Source: Chelonoidis abingdonii
Taxonomy: Eukaryota > Chordata > Testudines > Testudinidae
NCBI RefSeq assembly: GCF_003597395.2
Contig: NC_133782.1
Location: 8,961,641-9,025,640, forward strand
Length of the DNA stretch: 64,000 bases
Direction: 5' to 3'
This document shows positions 10,411 through 23,445 of the stretch, piece after piece. Numbering within the stretch: position 1 is the first letter of the stretch; every line of letters begins with the position of its first letter. The notes under the pieces are model-generated. The model ran no database searches. It saw only the letters and a list, made by a program, of their open reading frames with translations, and was not told the origin of the DNA. The position numbers and the translations under genes were made by a program.

Positions 10411-13400
10411 TGATTCAGATGTTTCTTTTTGCCATCAGTCATACTTGACATTTGATTGATCCGACTGCTTCAGCCAAGTGTGAAAAACAGGTTCCTAACA
10501 TAATATTACTTAGCAGCCCGATATGATTCCAATCTGAAGCCATTAATTAAATATCCATGTGAAAAATCATCCAGTCAATTTGGCAGAACTGCCAGATACT
10601 GCTTTTTTCCAATGAGATGTTTCAGTGCACTGGTAATGAATATGTATGCATTCCCTTCTCCAGCTAGCCAACTCTTCTGCTCAAAGCAGAGTGGGATTGG
10701 GCCAGGCCCTGCTCTCTGTCCTGCCTCTTTTGCAGAGGATTGACATGTTCATCGTACTTACCTGAGGGCTTGTTGGTGTTATTCCAGAACAGCTCTTTCC
10801 GCTTTGAATTCACATCCTACCTTATTCCAGAATAACTTCCTTGTGTAGATAAGCCCTTATAACAGTCCTTGTGTTCCCCGAGTAAAAGGATTCCCACTGT
10901 GAACAGTGCTTAAGCTGGGCATGCAAAGTGGGAGAAGTTCTTTGTGCCCATTCCCTTTTCTTTTCTGCACACCTGTGCAGGAGACAGGCCGATTTGGTGT
11001 GTGGGCAGCCCCCTCAAATTATAATCAGGGCTATGATCAGAGAGCGAGCACTGACAGGATAATTGTTCCAGAGGCATCCCCTTCAAATATGCTTTCTGCT
11101 TTGGATTCAGCACTGGAACAGCAGCTTCGTAAAGCAGTGCCAAAGGGTACATTTTAAAGTAGCTTTAAATAAGACCTCCTAAGACTCAGGAGCTTAGAAA
11201 ACTCGAATAGCCCAGTTTCTCTCTCTCTCTATTTTTTCCTCCTAAAGGACATCTTGATTGCAAGGTAAGTTTTCCCAAGAATCCACAGCTCTGCTAATCA
11301 CGAGCACTTCAGCCTTGCTAAATAATATTTTCCTTCCATGGGCTACTATAAAAACAAGTTCTGCACAGTAGGCAAATTTAAAATAACTTTTAATTAACAT
11401 TTAAGTCACAGAAGTCTGATCATGCAAATTCATCTGCATTTCCACTTTGTGCCTGATTGTTCCTGATTGAATATGATAAAAATAGACTTCATGTGAGTGG
11501 AGTGTGGGCATGGAACTCCCTTTACTTCTCCTCCTCTCTGATTAAGCATTTACTTACTTAAAGTGGAAACCTTTGGATGGCTATTAACTGTGTCATGAGT
11601 AGAACAGCAGAAAGGCATACTGTCCAGTATGTAGTTATACACTGCATTGCAATTAAATCCAGTTTTTCAGTGGGCAAATAGCGTTGTCTTCGAAAATCCA
11701 ACCATTTCAGTGACTTACATACATAAGGATCACCTGGGACTAGCCAACATTGTGCTCCCAAATCCCAATTCAGAAACACAGCACTCATCAATTTATCATT
11801 CCCAGAATCAATGCTAATTTCTGTGACATGATTCAATGCACCTCCTGTATCTGAGAGGAGAGTCTGGCCAGAGGCATAGTTAAGGTTCTGTGGAAATGTG
11901 CTACAATTCTAACGTTTCTGATCATGAAGGATACTGGATAAGTGGGGATAATAAAGGTCTGGCATAATATAGGGAATTTTCCATATAATTAAAATATCTC
12001 AGGGAATATGACCTTGCTATAGATAACAGGAAGTTTGGATAACTGAGCTTATACTGTATATTGATTGCAATATCTCAGTTTACTGCAACCGTCTTCGTGT
12101 CAATTGTCCTGGTAAAACTCCCTACTGTACCTTTGCAGTCTTGTTCAGTTGATTTCAGTGAAGCTAAGACAATTTATTCCAGCTGAGGATCTGACCAATG
12201 GCTCCCAATAGACAGCTATCCATATCACAAAAACCAGTACTAGAATTGGGTCTAATTGCTACTTTTGTTGGCACTCCAAGCAGAAGGGGCAAAGACTGAC
12301 TGAGCAAGAAGATTAAAAAAACCCCTCTGATCTCTAGTAGGGAACCATCCAGGACTGGGTGATGCACATTGTTCAGGCAACATGGAGAACGTTACAACAG
12401 CCAGTGCTGTTCCCTTACATCTTTTGCAGACAGAAAACTTTAATCCCTAATTCTGTTAACTTTCCGCAAGCACTAAATTCACATGAAAAACACTGTAAAA
12501 AAAGAATGGATTGCAAATATCCATCCCTTGGTCAGAAGAGTTTTCAGCAGCTCATGGTACTGCACAGCTTCAGAGCACTAAAAACTTAGTTACCCAGTAA
12601 TGCCTTGGGTCAATTATAGCTAAGAAGATCAATAGTTGCACGAGGTGCCTATTATTTCAGTGTAGATCTGGCTGTTCTAAAATGCAGAAGAATTCAACAT
12701 GATGCACACCCACTGCCAGCTGCTTTCTGCTGCCACAATGCGAGATAAGATACAAGAGAAGCAGGAAGGGTTGGCTGTCCCCAACAATTACGAATATGCT
12801 AGTTAAAGAGTTTGTTTCTCCTGGAGATGGCAAATCAGCCTCCCATATGGCTTCAGAGCCCTTTACAAGAGAAGGCAAGGTTCTTTTTTTCTCATCATTC
12901 TACAGACCCTCGCCTTTGTCTTCCAGGTGATATATTAAGGGATATGATAAATACCTTGGTCCGGTATTAACTTAGAAACCAATCGTTTCTGGGTTTTATC
13001 ATACCATTTCCACTTTATAGTTTTAAACCGCTCTTGCCTGACTTTACTACTACGCTTTCATTCCACATTTAGGACAAAGCTTCTATGACGGTGCAGCTGT
13101 GACTTTTTTTTTTGGTGCTCTTTAACCAAAACCTTTTTTGATCATAATATAATATAACCTTTTTGGGCCTTGGTGTGTATCTCTGACATGCATAAATCTG
13201 TCACTTGGGTCTAAAACTTCATCTGATATATATTTATAGTAAAATCCATCTTACAAGCAGACAATTTGCCTGCTTTTTGACCACCACTGTGGTTGATTTT
13301 CTCCTCCTTTCCAGTTGTTAAATTTTACATAGTAACATTAATTCCTGCTGCTGAACACATGAGCTGTAACACCAGCATGTTGCAGCATCCTCCTGGGCTA

Positions 13401-14372
13401 CATTTATAGCCAGAAACTATTAAGACTAAAACCACCCAGTTTGAATGACAGGTAATTTAGGAACACTATAGGCTGTGCTTTTGTATGTTTCTGCGCTGAA
13501 TATCATCCTTGATTTCCTCTCATCTGGCAACTTTCCAAGAGCAAACCACCATTTCAATCGTTCAGCCTATTTTGTTTTTGATTATATTTTAGTGCAGAAC
13601 TATCTTTTAAAAGGCATAGTATGCTTTCTTACCCTTAAAAAAGCTGTGGATTTAGTGGAACTTTTTTTTGTTTAAAGCACAAGGGAGGCATAAGAATACA
13701 TTTCAGAGTTGGCGGCGGAAGCAAAGCAGTTCACTTCAGGTTTAATGAGAATTATCGGATTGATGATTTTACCTGTGGCAGCCAAAGGTAAAGATCAGAT
13801 GGCATTTTTCTACCCACCAGTAATGGGATCTTTACTATACCCAGGAGGATACAATATTAAAGATCACATTTACTAGAGAATCATGAGGTAATATCACTAT
13901 AAAATATCCTCAGATTTGAATTATGCACAGTCCCACTTGGTACTGTATAAAGGGCCCTTTTTGCCCTTGCAAAACTCTTTCTCCAGTGATTGAAATTAGA
14001 GAAATGATGGTACAAATCATTCCTGCTTAGGGGAAGAGTAGAATTTTCTGATCCATTTAACCTGATTCTATGGATAATTGTCTTAGTAGCTTTTATCCCT
14101 TCTGGATCTGATACATGCTGAGACTTTAAATACCCAGAATTTACCTGAATGCAATTTTCCATGAGCTCCCCTCTGTCAAATTTAGTTCTGGATTTTTAAC
14201 ATATGCTGCTTTATCTCACAAGTCTCACAATATAAATACACGGTTTCCTCCAGAAAACTGTAACAGAGCCATATGGTTACTCATAACATGGTTAATGTTA
14301 GTGCCAAGGAGTTACCAGCCACTTTAAATTTCCTCTATTAACTTTATTTGGAGACAAGTACCAGTTTTTCTG
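10411..14372. other. Intronic sequence without recognised elements
   Basis: Nearly 4 kb in which I see no transposon termini or coding exon. A CT-rich tract at 11219-11255 sits next to AAAG and is followed by GGTAAGT, which mimics a tiny plus-strand exon, but nothing supports it. Confidence 0.5.
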
Positions 14373-14868
14373 GTTTCAGAGTCGCAGCCGTGTTAGCCTG
14401 TATCTGCAAAAAGAACAAGAGTACTTGTGGCACCTTAGAGACTAACAAATTTATTTGAGCATAAGCTTTTGTGAGCTAAAACCCCACTTCATTGGATGCA
14501 TGCAGTGGAAAATACAGTAGAAAGATATATATATATATACAGAAGGAAGATATGTATATACACACACAGAGAACATGAACCAATGGGTGTTACCATACAC
14601 ACTCTAACGAGAGTGATCAGTTAAAGCGAGCTATTACCAGCAGGAGAGAAAAAAACTTTTTGTAGTGGTGATCAAAATGCTCAATTTGCAGCAGTTGACA
14701 AGAAGTTGTGAGGAACAGCATGGGGGGGAAAGAAACATGGGGAAACAGTTTTACTTTGTATAATGACCCATCCACTCCCAGTCTTTATTCAAGCCTAATT
14801 TAATGGTGTCCATTTTGCAAATTAATTCCAGTTTAGCAGTCTCTAAGACATTCACATCTGTGCTTAAA
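14373..14868 (-). mobile_element. Penelope-related repeat with SINE-like end
   Basis: The low-coordinate end (GTTTCAGAGTCGCAGCCGTG, then TTGTGGCACCTTAGAGACTA and ATTTATTTGAGCATAAGC) is a very common turtle repeat usually called SINE-like. The homology I recognise continues to about 14868. On the minus strand that part has a 30-codon open frame (14843 to 14754, ending WEWMGHYTK, stop TAA at 14751-14753). Near 14464-14498 the minus strand shows a degraded hammerhead-like fold (CCAATGA, paired arms, AAAAGCTT). A TA microsatellite interrupts it at 14524. Assignment to Penelope-like elements is by resemblance of its end to the copy at 22480-22541. Confidence 0.55.
14524..14572 (+). repeat. TA/CA microsatellite
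   Basis: ATATATATATATATA followed by GTATATACACACACAGAG inside the Penelope-related repeat. Confidence 0.85.
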
Positions 14869-14974
14869 CAACTTGGCCACTAGATGTCAGCACTTTTTCA
14901 CTCAAATTAAGGTGGAAGAAGTATTTACCTGGCAGCATAAGGTTCCCACAAAGCATACTGGGGCACATATATTT

Positions 14975-15117
14975 TTGTAGTGGAAAGACTCATTGCTTGG
15001 GATATTGAAAACCAGACTGGATAAGACTCTACAAATTGTATAGGAGGAAGCAATCCTACATTGGCAGGAGAATGGATTAGATAACCCAAGATCCAGCTCT
15101 GCTTTCTATGGTTCTAC
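14975..15117 (+). mobile_element. CR1 LINE 3' end, old copy
   Basis: The passage GGATATTGAAAACCAGACTG, then GGAGAATGGATTAGATAACC, and final TTTCTATGGTTCTAC matches the conserved CR1 3' end in the plus orientation. The terminal octamer is decayed, and no open frame remains. Confidence 0.65.
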
Positions 15118-16763
<1,646 letters not shown>

Positions 16764-16839
16764 TTAATATGTCTTGAGTTATTCCACCCCACATATTTGT
16801 AGCTTAAAGGAATGCCAAGAGTTATTTGGATTCAAAATG

Positions 16840-17125
16840 TCAGTCACAGCGTTCGGCAAAATATACCTTCAAAACTTTTTATTTTTATGAAAAATGTGGT
16901 AGTTGACCAAGCAAAAAGGTTTTGCAAGTGTCTGGTTTTTTAATATTTTCACCTTGTCAGAAAGTGCCTTTTTTTGGCTGAAAATAGAATATTTTCTTCA
17001 GTTTTTTAGCAGTTTTTGGCTACTGAAAACTGACATTTTTTCGACAGAAAGGTGAAGTTTTTCCAGTGGAAGTTTTGCTGAAAATAAAACATTTAACATT
17101 TGTTGAAATTTTCCACAGGGAACCT
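16840..17125. repeat. T-rich amniote repeat
   Basis: A run of TTTTT/GAAAA words such as GGCTACTGAAAACTGACATT and GTTGAAATTTTCCACAGGG resembles a dispersed sauropsid repeat rich in GAAAATTTTCC. It starts about 110 bp from the CDH4 acceptor. The family is not identified. Confidence 0.4.
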
Positions 17126-17129
17126 CTTC

Positions 17130-19690
17130 TCCCTCAATTTTCCAACCAGCTCTGATAAATTGGTTTTATTAAACCTAGGATTAGAAGAAATATTTTAATT
17201 ACACACTTGAACAGAAGTGAAACTCAATCACAATTGGGAGTCAATCATTCTGCTGCAGGGTTTGAAACCTAAATGTTGCCACCACATGTTATTTCATGAG
17301 AAGCAGAAAGTGAAATGACTATAAATAAAAGTTTTCACTGTCCAACACAAATGAAAAATAAAAAGGAAACACATAGCATAAACATGGAAGAGTAAATAAT
17401 ATTTTTATAATCACTTCACTTTTGATAACGGGGAAGGGGGAAACTGCTCTCTCTTATGGAAAACCATGGGATGAGCTGTGGCCCAGACCTCCATCTTCCT
17501 ACTCGTTTCGCATATGCAGTCTTCTGACCCACATGCAAAGGGGAAGATACAGTCACAGATGGTCACCTCTATGTGAGGATCATGGGTGAATAGTCAAACC
17601 TTGGCATTCTTACTAAGTTCTCATTTGTCCCCTACTCAAGCCAAATTAAGTAAGGATTTCAGAACCGGACCCCTACTGAAGTGACAGTGACATGAGGAAA
17701 GAACTTAAAATGTGTTATTCTTAATCCAACATTTCCCCTACAATAGAACTAAAGCATTTCACAATGTATGTGAGTAGCAAAGAGTGTTCCACACAGAACT
17801 GTTCTGTGTATACGTGTTTTCTTCAGTTCACTCTTGTAAGTGACCCATTATCAATGAAATGCAGCATAAGGAAGTTTGAGTTGGTTTTCATTTCAAAAGA
17901 CTGGAGCATGGGAACCCAAAGCGTATTTAAAAATGTATAGTGACATTTGTATAAAGCAGCCTAGAAAAAGGAGCTTTTTAATTTACTCTTTTGATGGTAG
18001 AATTAATGTCAGCCTAAGATGCCCATTTCTTCTTAATCAAGGGAAGGGCAGAATTAAAGCAGTAGGAAAAAAAAGATATAGGACACAAAAATTTTGCCAG
18101 AAAAATGACAAATTTATGCTTAGCCAACTCAGCAAGGTCAGTGGGGAAAGCATGCTACATATGAAAAAGCAATTCAAGAAAAAGCTAACATTCCTGGTAA
18201 GGGGGATTTTAACAAGGACAGAAAGTGTAATGTAACAAATCACGTACTGGTTATTGTTTTACCTGTGCTATTTTTCATTAGCAATGTGCTTTCAGTCCCA
18301 TCCTTACTGGGAATCATTTAGAACTGAATTTCCACCAAGCACTGATCTGTTTCCTTTATTAATACTCACAACAGTCATGGGTGATCACGGAGGAGTAGAT
18401 TAACATTAATGAATAAAAATGAACCGATTCAATGCTTTCTGCAAACTCGAGTTAAACCAAACCTAAACTTTTTGGGTGCACCAAACAGTTTGGTTAATTT
18501 AAAGAACCACCTTTAAAGAACGAACTGTGAATATCAGATGTCTGTCACTGAACAAACTCCTGGAAATCACTGATATTCTATGGTGATGAAGTTGGTATAA
18601 GAACCTATATTGACTAGTACAGAAATTGGCCCTCACCTTGTATGTGTACAAAACACCACAAGAATCATCTACTCAGTTTAACTCAGTTTAACCGAGATAA
18701 AACTCCTAAACTTTAGAGTTGCATTCAGTGATAAGTTTCCATTTGGAACTGCAAGATGTATTGTTATTGATCAATACAGTACTAACAGTATCCAAACCAG
18801 GCTAGAGACAGGTATGAAAACCAGCTCCCTGGCATGAAGTGTGTGCAGTATAAATGACGTGAAAAAAAAGAGGAAGTGATCCAGTGTGACTGAAAGGTGA
18901 AGCTAAGCATTAAGCCACAATCTCTAAGCACATCACGCTGCCATTCTTTGGCTCACACATCTGTACTGTGGTGGGAAAGATACTGGAATGTATAGGTCAT
19001 TTGGGGAAGGTGCATTTTGAGGAGGGATGACAAGAAGGAAAAGATGGAGGCATGCTGAATTGTGCTCAGTGGGCTCAAGGCATATGAAGCTACATGGAAG
19101 AAAAACCAAGACACAAGGCAACTAATTGAGTGACTTGGGGAAGTAAAGGGGAGACTGAGGTGAGTGAAAGATAGAGGCAGAGTGTTACACAGGAACTAGT
19201 ATGTGCAGGGCTTAGATGGTCAGGACAAGGAAAGTGAGGGAAGCCAATGCAGAGAAATGAATGGGGAGACGAACATTGCTAGAGCTGCTGGCATGTTAAA
19301 GTGCATGTAGGTATGATGTTTTTGTGGTGAAAACGAGCTGAAACCCTGTTTTGTTTCCATCCTCTGATGTTACAAGTAGTTATTTCAACCTAAGAAAACT
19401 GAAAGTTTCTAGTGAGGATTAGGTTGATTTGGTTTCCTTCTCATTGTTCAGATATTGTTGCAGTAATGGAACTTCCCTGCTTGTTTCTTCCTTTCTGGTG
19501 TAAAATGGAGACCAGAATTTCAGCCTTAGCCTTACTCTGGGGGCTTTCAAAGACAGGTGTTAACTCGCTGACTGACATCACAAACCAGCTTTCGCTGGCC
19601 CACTGTAACTGAACCCATGTTGGAGGCAGCAGTGGGGCCATGTTAATTCATACTGCCTGGGATGAGGCCTCCTGTTTTTGTATAAAAACT
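17130..19690. other. Intronic sequence without recognised elements
   Basis: AT-rich. A 119-codon plus-strand frame at 17876-18235 has basic, low-information composition and no recognisable domain, so I treat it as chance. Confidence 0.5.
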
Positions 19691-19694
19691 TACC

Positions 19695-19866
19695 AGGGAG
19701 GAATTGGTCAAGGCACAGGACTGTGCGCCAGGAAACTATGGTTAAGCCTAAGGTTTCCCATTTATAGGGATAATAGTGCCTTCCTCCCAGGCATAGTCCA
19801 TTAATGTTTGTAAAACGCTCTGAGATCCTAAGGTGCTGTAGAATAGAAGCACAGTGTCATTATGAA
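19695..19866 (+). mobile_element. Ancient tRNA-derived SINE (AmnSINE/CORE type), degraded
   Basis: The order GGTCAAGGCACAGGACTGTG, CCTAAGGTTTCCCATTTATA and GTAAAACGCTCTGAGATCCT follows the old amniote SINE body that reads CTCAGTTTCCCCATCTGTAA and then AAAGCGCTTTGAGATC. An internal stretch is missing. Confidence 0.6.
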
Positions 19867-19915
19867 TGAATGTGCTCTCTCTTTATTTATTATTTATCTC
19901 TCTCTCTCTCTCAAA
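19867..19915 (+). repeat. CT-rich/TTTA microsatellite
   Basis: Starts at the end of the SINE tail: TGTGCTCTCTCTTTATTTAT, then ATCTCTCTCTCTCTCTC. Such tracts commonly grow from SINE tails. Confidence 0.8.
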
Positions 19916-19990
19916 CTAAATAATAAAGAGAGAAAGCATTTACATGACCGATATTAGTTTTATATACATCCCAATGCTCATTTGCTGACT

Positions 19991-20526
19991 TAGTGGCATA
20001 GCTAGGGGTGGAAATTTGGGTGGGCTCCAACTTTTGGGTGGATGGGCAATGACAGACTGTGTTAGTTCCAGTTTCAGTGGTAGCGGTGTTAATCTTATCA
20101 GCAAAAAAACTGAGGAGTCCTTCTGACACCTTAGCTTTCATGGACTAAAACCCACTTCATCATCTAGCCCATGAAAGCTTATGTCCAAATAAATTTGTTA
20201 GTCTCTAAGGTGCCACAAGGACTTCTCGTTTATTTTGTGTTAGCTCAGCTTCTCCCCTGATGTCACTCTCTCTTCCTAGCCCTGGTGCCTCCAGACACAA
20301 GGCTTCACCTGCCGAGCTGAGCACACGCATGGGGCGGCTCAGAAAATGGCAGGGCAGAGCTGCTGGAGCGTAGCTTTCTGAAGGGCAGGCACATAGCTCC
20401 GTCTTGGATTTCAGGTGCCCGAGTGATGCTCTGGGCTGCACTACACCCCTGCTCAGATTTAGGTGGGCCTGGATGCTAAGTGAGTGGGCCGCAGGCCACC
20501 CAGGCTCACCCTTGGCTACGCCCCTG
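19991..20526. mobile_element. hAT-type DNA transposon with nested insertion
   Basis: The ends are inverted repeats: left TAGTGGCATAGCTAGGGGTG, right reversed CAGGGGCGTAGCCAAGGGTG. Flanking 8-bp repeats TGCTGACT (19983-19990) and TGCTGAAT (20527-20534) match at 7 of 8 positions, as expected for hAT. The body is GC-rich and non-coding. A 170-bp SINE-like element was inserted later at 20066-20235, so the hAT copy itself is about 360 bp. Confidence 0.8.
20066..20235. mobile_element. Fold-back SINE-like insertion nested in the hAT
   Basis: Flanked by an 8-bp direct repeat TGTGTTAG (20058-20065 and 20236-20243). The left part (GTTTCAGTGGTAGCGGTGTT, then GGAGTCCTTCTGACACCTTA) is the head of the turtle repeat seen at 14373. 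The right part (GCCCATGAAAGCTTATGTCC, then GTTAGTCTCTAAGGTGCCAC) is the same family reversed. The two meet at AGCTTTCATGGACTA / TAGCCCATGAAAGCT. It is therefore one insertion with an internal inversion, perhaps from template switching during reverse transcription. Confidence 0.75.
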
Positions 20527-20534
20527 TGCTGAAT

Positions 20535-22479
20535 TATCTTTTTAATGAGGTTTAAGCAATGGAGAGAGTGGGAAAAGGAGGATTGTAGGGAGGGAGATTT
20601 TAAAGTAATCAGATTTCACAAAAATTAGAAAAATCAGATGGAAGTCCATATTAAAGACCACAGTTCAACAGTGTCTGCATTTAAAATGGTGACACCACTT
20701 CCAATGTTCATCACTGCAGCGAGATGTGAAGAAAGCAATTTAAAGCATTTCTTATTTGATGGCATAGCTGTTGCACACTATTATAAAGGCTTCAGTGCCT
20801 CAGTAATGTAGCAGAAGAAAAATGTTCCTTACTTTCCATGAAAGAACAGGGAGATAAAACATTCCTCATTCGTGGGTTCTCTCTCTCTTTCTTTTTTTTT
20901 TAAGTTGCAGTTTTCTATTTTACCTTGTTTGCAACGTGACTCTTTCAATAGCTGTTGGGCTTAGAGGCTACCACTTACAGGTTTATCCATTGGAACAACC
21001 TGGGACTGTCAGAGCCACTCACTGCTCTTGTCTTTCTGTCTTGCCTCCAGGTAGGAGACTACAAAGGCAGTTTGGTTTCTGTGTCAAAAGCAATTCAGAA
21101 ATTCATCACACTGTTAATACAAACTTTACTTTGAACTCCAAGAAGGAACCAGACCTTGGATAAGGTCACACTAGCTCCATGCTAGGCTGAAAATCTAGAT
21201 GGTATAAATTCACATTAGGCCTAAACCTGCAAAACTCCCATTATCTTTAATTCCTGGTTTATTTGTTTGTTTATTTATTAAACCAAAAGTTGTTTTGAAG
21301 AACATTTCTTGAGAAAAATCATCTGACAGAATACTAGATAAGGGACCAGAAAGTATCATTTTAAAAAGTTTTGATACTTCATTATTTTGCTTTTCTTTTT
21401 GTAATATAGAGCTCAGAACCTGCCATTCATTTGAGATACCAAAAGAACCTCTCTTGATAACACCAGACTGATAGTACAGTTTATTTATTTAATAAGGTGC
21501 CTCTTGTGAAACATCTACCCATTGTATAAATCACACAAACAAAACCCAAACACAGAATATTAAAGGAAGGAAAAATAAAAACAGAGAACAAGCCAACTAA
21601 ATACAATACGAAGCTGGACAATGAAAAAAATGCTGCACAAGCTCAACAAATTTGACAGTGCGCAGTCAAACGACCCCACCCACAGAGAGAGTATTCTCAA
21701 GCTAGGAAGAGGAAGAGAGAAAACAAAAGTGCAATGGATACAAAAACAAGGGTAGGGGATGCAAACCCAGTCAAAAACACCATACAGCAGCTACAGTCAA
21801 TGAGGCTTGAAGCATGTCCTAATGGCAGATAGTGAGAGACCCAGGGAATAAAAAAAAGACCGGTCTTGGATGTAGCTGTCAATCAGGGACATAGGGTGAG
21901 AAGCAAACTGCTGGTATAAAGCTCTGCTGAAAATCAATAGGGGACACTGATTTCCAACAGCTGAGGATCTAGTCCACTGAGTCTAGAGTAGATAAGGAAA
22001 CGTGTGTTGTCTGAACTACTAAAGAAAGTTTCTAACAAATGGAAAATGCTACAGCACTCTGGTTGGAACTTCACGTTGTATTAAACCTACAGACAGACAA
22101 AATAGAGGAGCATGTGGTTTGTAAAACCTGAGGCCTTAGGTTTGGATCCACTTCCACTGGCTTCAATGGGACTACTAACGTGCTTAAAGTTAAGCATATG
22201 CCTAAGTGATTTGCCTATATCTGAATTTCTGTACTGTGTAGAGGGCCAGCACAAGGCCGATTATATCATTGAAGTCCCATTGTAAACCCTACTTTGAGGG
22301 TTTAGGAGGATTTAAGTGGTGCATAGCTTGGTTGTCTGCAAAGGGGTGAGACCATTTGCATCTGTAATAGGATAAACTATCACTTCCCATCAGCTTCATT
22401 CTGAAAATGTGAAATGTTTCATATTGCATATTATACCAATTCTAGATGCTTTCTTAGGCTTAATATGGCTCACTTTATA
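20535..22479. other. Intronic sequence, one decayed MITE
   Basis: Contains a TC/T tract near 20880-20903 and a decayed MITE at 22145-22235 (GGCTTCAATGGGACTACTAA, then GCTTAAAGTTAAGCATATGC). Otherwise nothing recognised. Confidence 0.5.
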
Positions 22480-23045
22480 TTCTGTTGGTGAAAGGTACAA
22501 GCTTTCAAGCTACACAGAGCTCTTCATCAGGTCTGGGGAAGGAAATCCATGGTTCAGGGTTTTGGTGTCTAGCAGAGTTATGAATTTAAGTTCGCAGGCT
22601 CGCATTTTGAGGGTGTTGAACAGGTTTCCTCTAAGCATGAGTATTGAAAGATCAGATATGGAGTGATCACTTTGTGAAAAGCTTTCATCCATGGGTGATA
22701 GAGTGTTTTTGTCGATTATCATTTTTCTATGCAAGCTAATTTGAAAGAGTATTGATTGCCTGGTTTAATCCACACAGTTGTTATGGGGGCATTTGGTGCA
22801 CTGGATGACATACTCCACATGTTGTGAGAGGCATGTGTAGGAACCCATGAATCTTGAAAGGTATGTTGTGGAGGGTATTGATCATCATAGCAGTGAAGCA
22901 TGTCTGCAGGTTCTGCATCTGAAGTTCTGGCAGGGTCTAGCTTTGAATTGGTGTGTCTTGGTCTATGAGGAGCTGGCTTCTGATGATGAGCCTGGCAAGG
23001 CTAAGGTGTTGAGTGAAGGCTAGAATAGGGGGCATGGGAAAGATT
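22480..23045 (-). pseudogene. Penelope-like retroelement remnant with GIY-YIG endonuclease
   Basis: On the minus strand the sequence keeps the C-terminal part of a Penelope-like element (PLE) in several broken frames. From 23020 it reads ILAFTQHLSLARLIIRSQLL. Next comes a Cys-rich FRCRTCRHAS (about 22930), then the GIY-YIG-type segment EYVIQCTKCPHNNCVD (about 22815-22770). Last, in a shifted frame, come a DHSISDLSILMLRGNLFNT block and the downstream RACELKFIT (about 22665-22560). These are the conserved steps of the PLE endonuclease. At least three in-frame stops and one frameshift show it is dead. Beyond it lies a hammerhead-like terminus. I infer an old 5'-truncated insertion. Confidence 0.75.
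22501..22536 (-). other. Hammerhead-ribozyme-like core at PLE terminus
   Basis: On the minus strand, CTGATGA (22530-22524) is followed by a self-pairing AGCT/AGCT helix and GAAA (22506-22503), the order of the hammerhead catalytic core. PLEs are known to carry hammerhead motifs in their terminal repeats. A possible cleavage triplet GTA follows GAAAGCTT. Stem I cannot be drawn convincingly and stem III is at most one pair, so activity is doubtful. Confidence 0.4.
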
Positions 23046-23149
23046 TATTTCAGTATGTGGTCCCCATCAAATATGGGATCTGTTTGATTATACCCCATAG
23101 GGGTTCCAGTGACACAACAGGGACACTGGCTTTATGGATCATGACAATA

Positions 23150-23445
23150 ATTTGTAACACATCATACTGCCTGCTTCAAACCCTCAATAACAATCTAGCC
23201 CTCAATTTCCCACTTAACTTCAAGTGGCCACCTACAATCTGCATTACTCCTTAAGCTTAACAATCTGTCCCAACTTGTGTTTAACTCGGACACTCTGATT
23301 ACCTTCCCCAGACCTGAAGAAATGCTCTGTGGAGCTCAAAAGCGTGCATCTTCCACCAAAAGAAGTTGGTCCAGTAAAAGATATTATCTCATCTACCTTG
23401 CCTCTTATATCTTGGAACCAACATGGCTACAACAACACTGCAAAC
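23150..23445 (+). mobile_element. PLE terminal repeat / SINE-like unit, inverted to the PLE
   Basis: The plus strand reads CCCCAGACCTGAAGAAATGC, then CTCTGTGGAGCTCAAAAGCG, AGAAGTTGGTCCAGTAAAAG, ATATTATCTCATCTACCTTG and AACCAACATGGCTACAACAA. This is a common turtle repeat. Its CAGACCTGAAGA...GAGCTCAAAAGC block is the diverged inverse of the terminus at 22501-22536, so the PLE remnant sits between inverted copies of its own end. The left boundary is approximate. Confidence 0.65.

Noticed and set aside
11219..11275. Splice-like arrangement (pyrimidine tract, AAAG, 17 bases, GTAAGT) on the plus strand
   Set aside because: A 17-base microexon antisense to the only gene present has no supporting neighbours; such chance pairs are expected in 64 kb.
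17876..18235. 119-codon plus-strand open frame near the CDH4 exon
   Set aside because: Lysine-rich text from A-rich DNA, on the wrong strand for CDH4, with no homology recognised.
19867..19915. CRISPR-like or other regular array
   Set aside because: It is a plain CT/TTTA microsatellite, and the genome is vertebrate.
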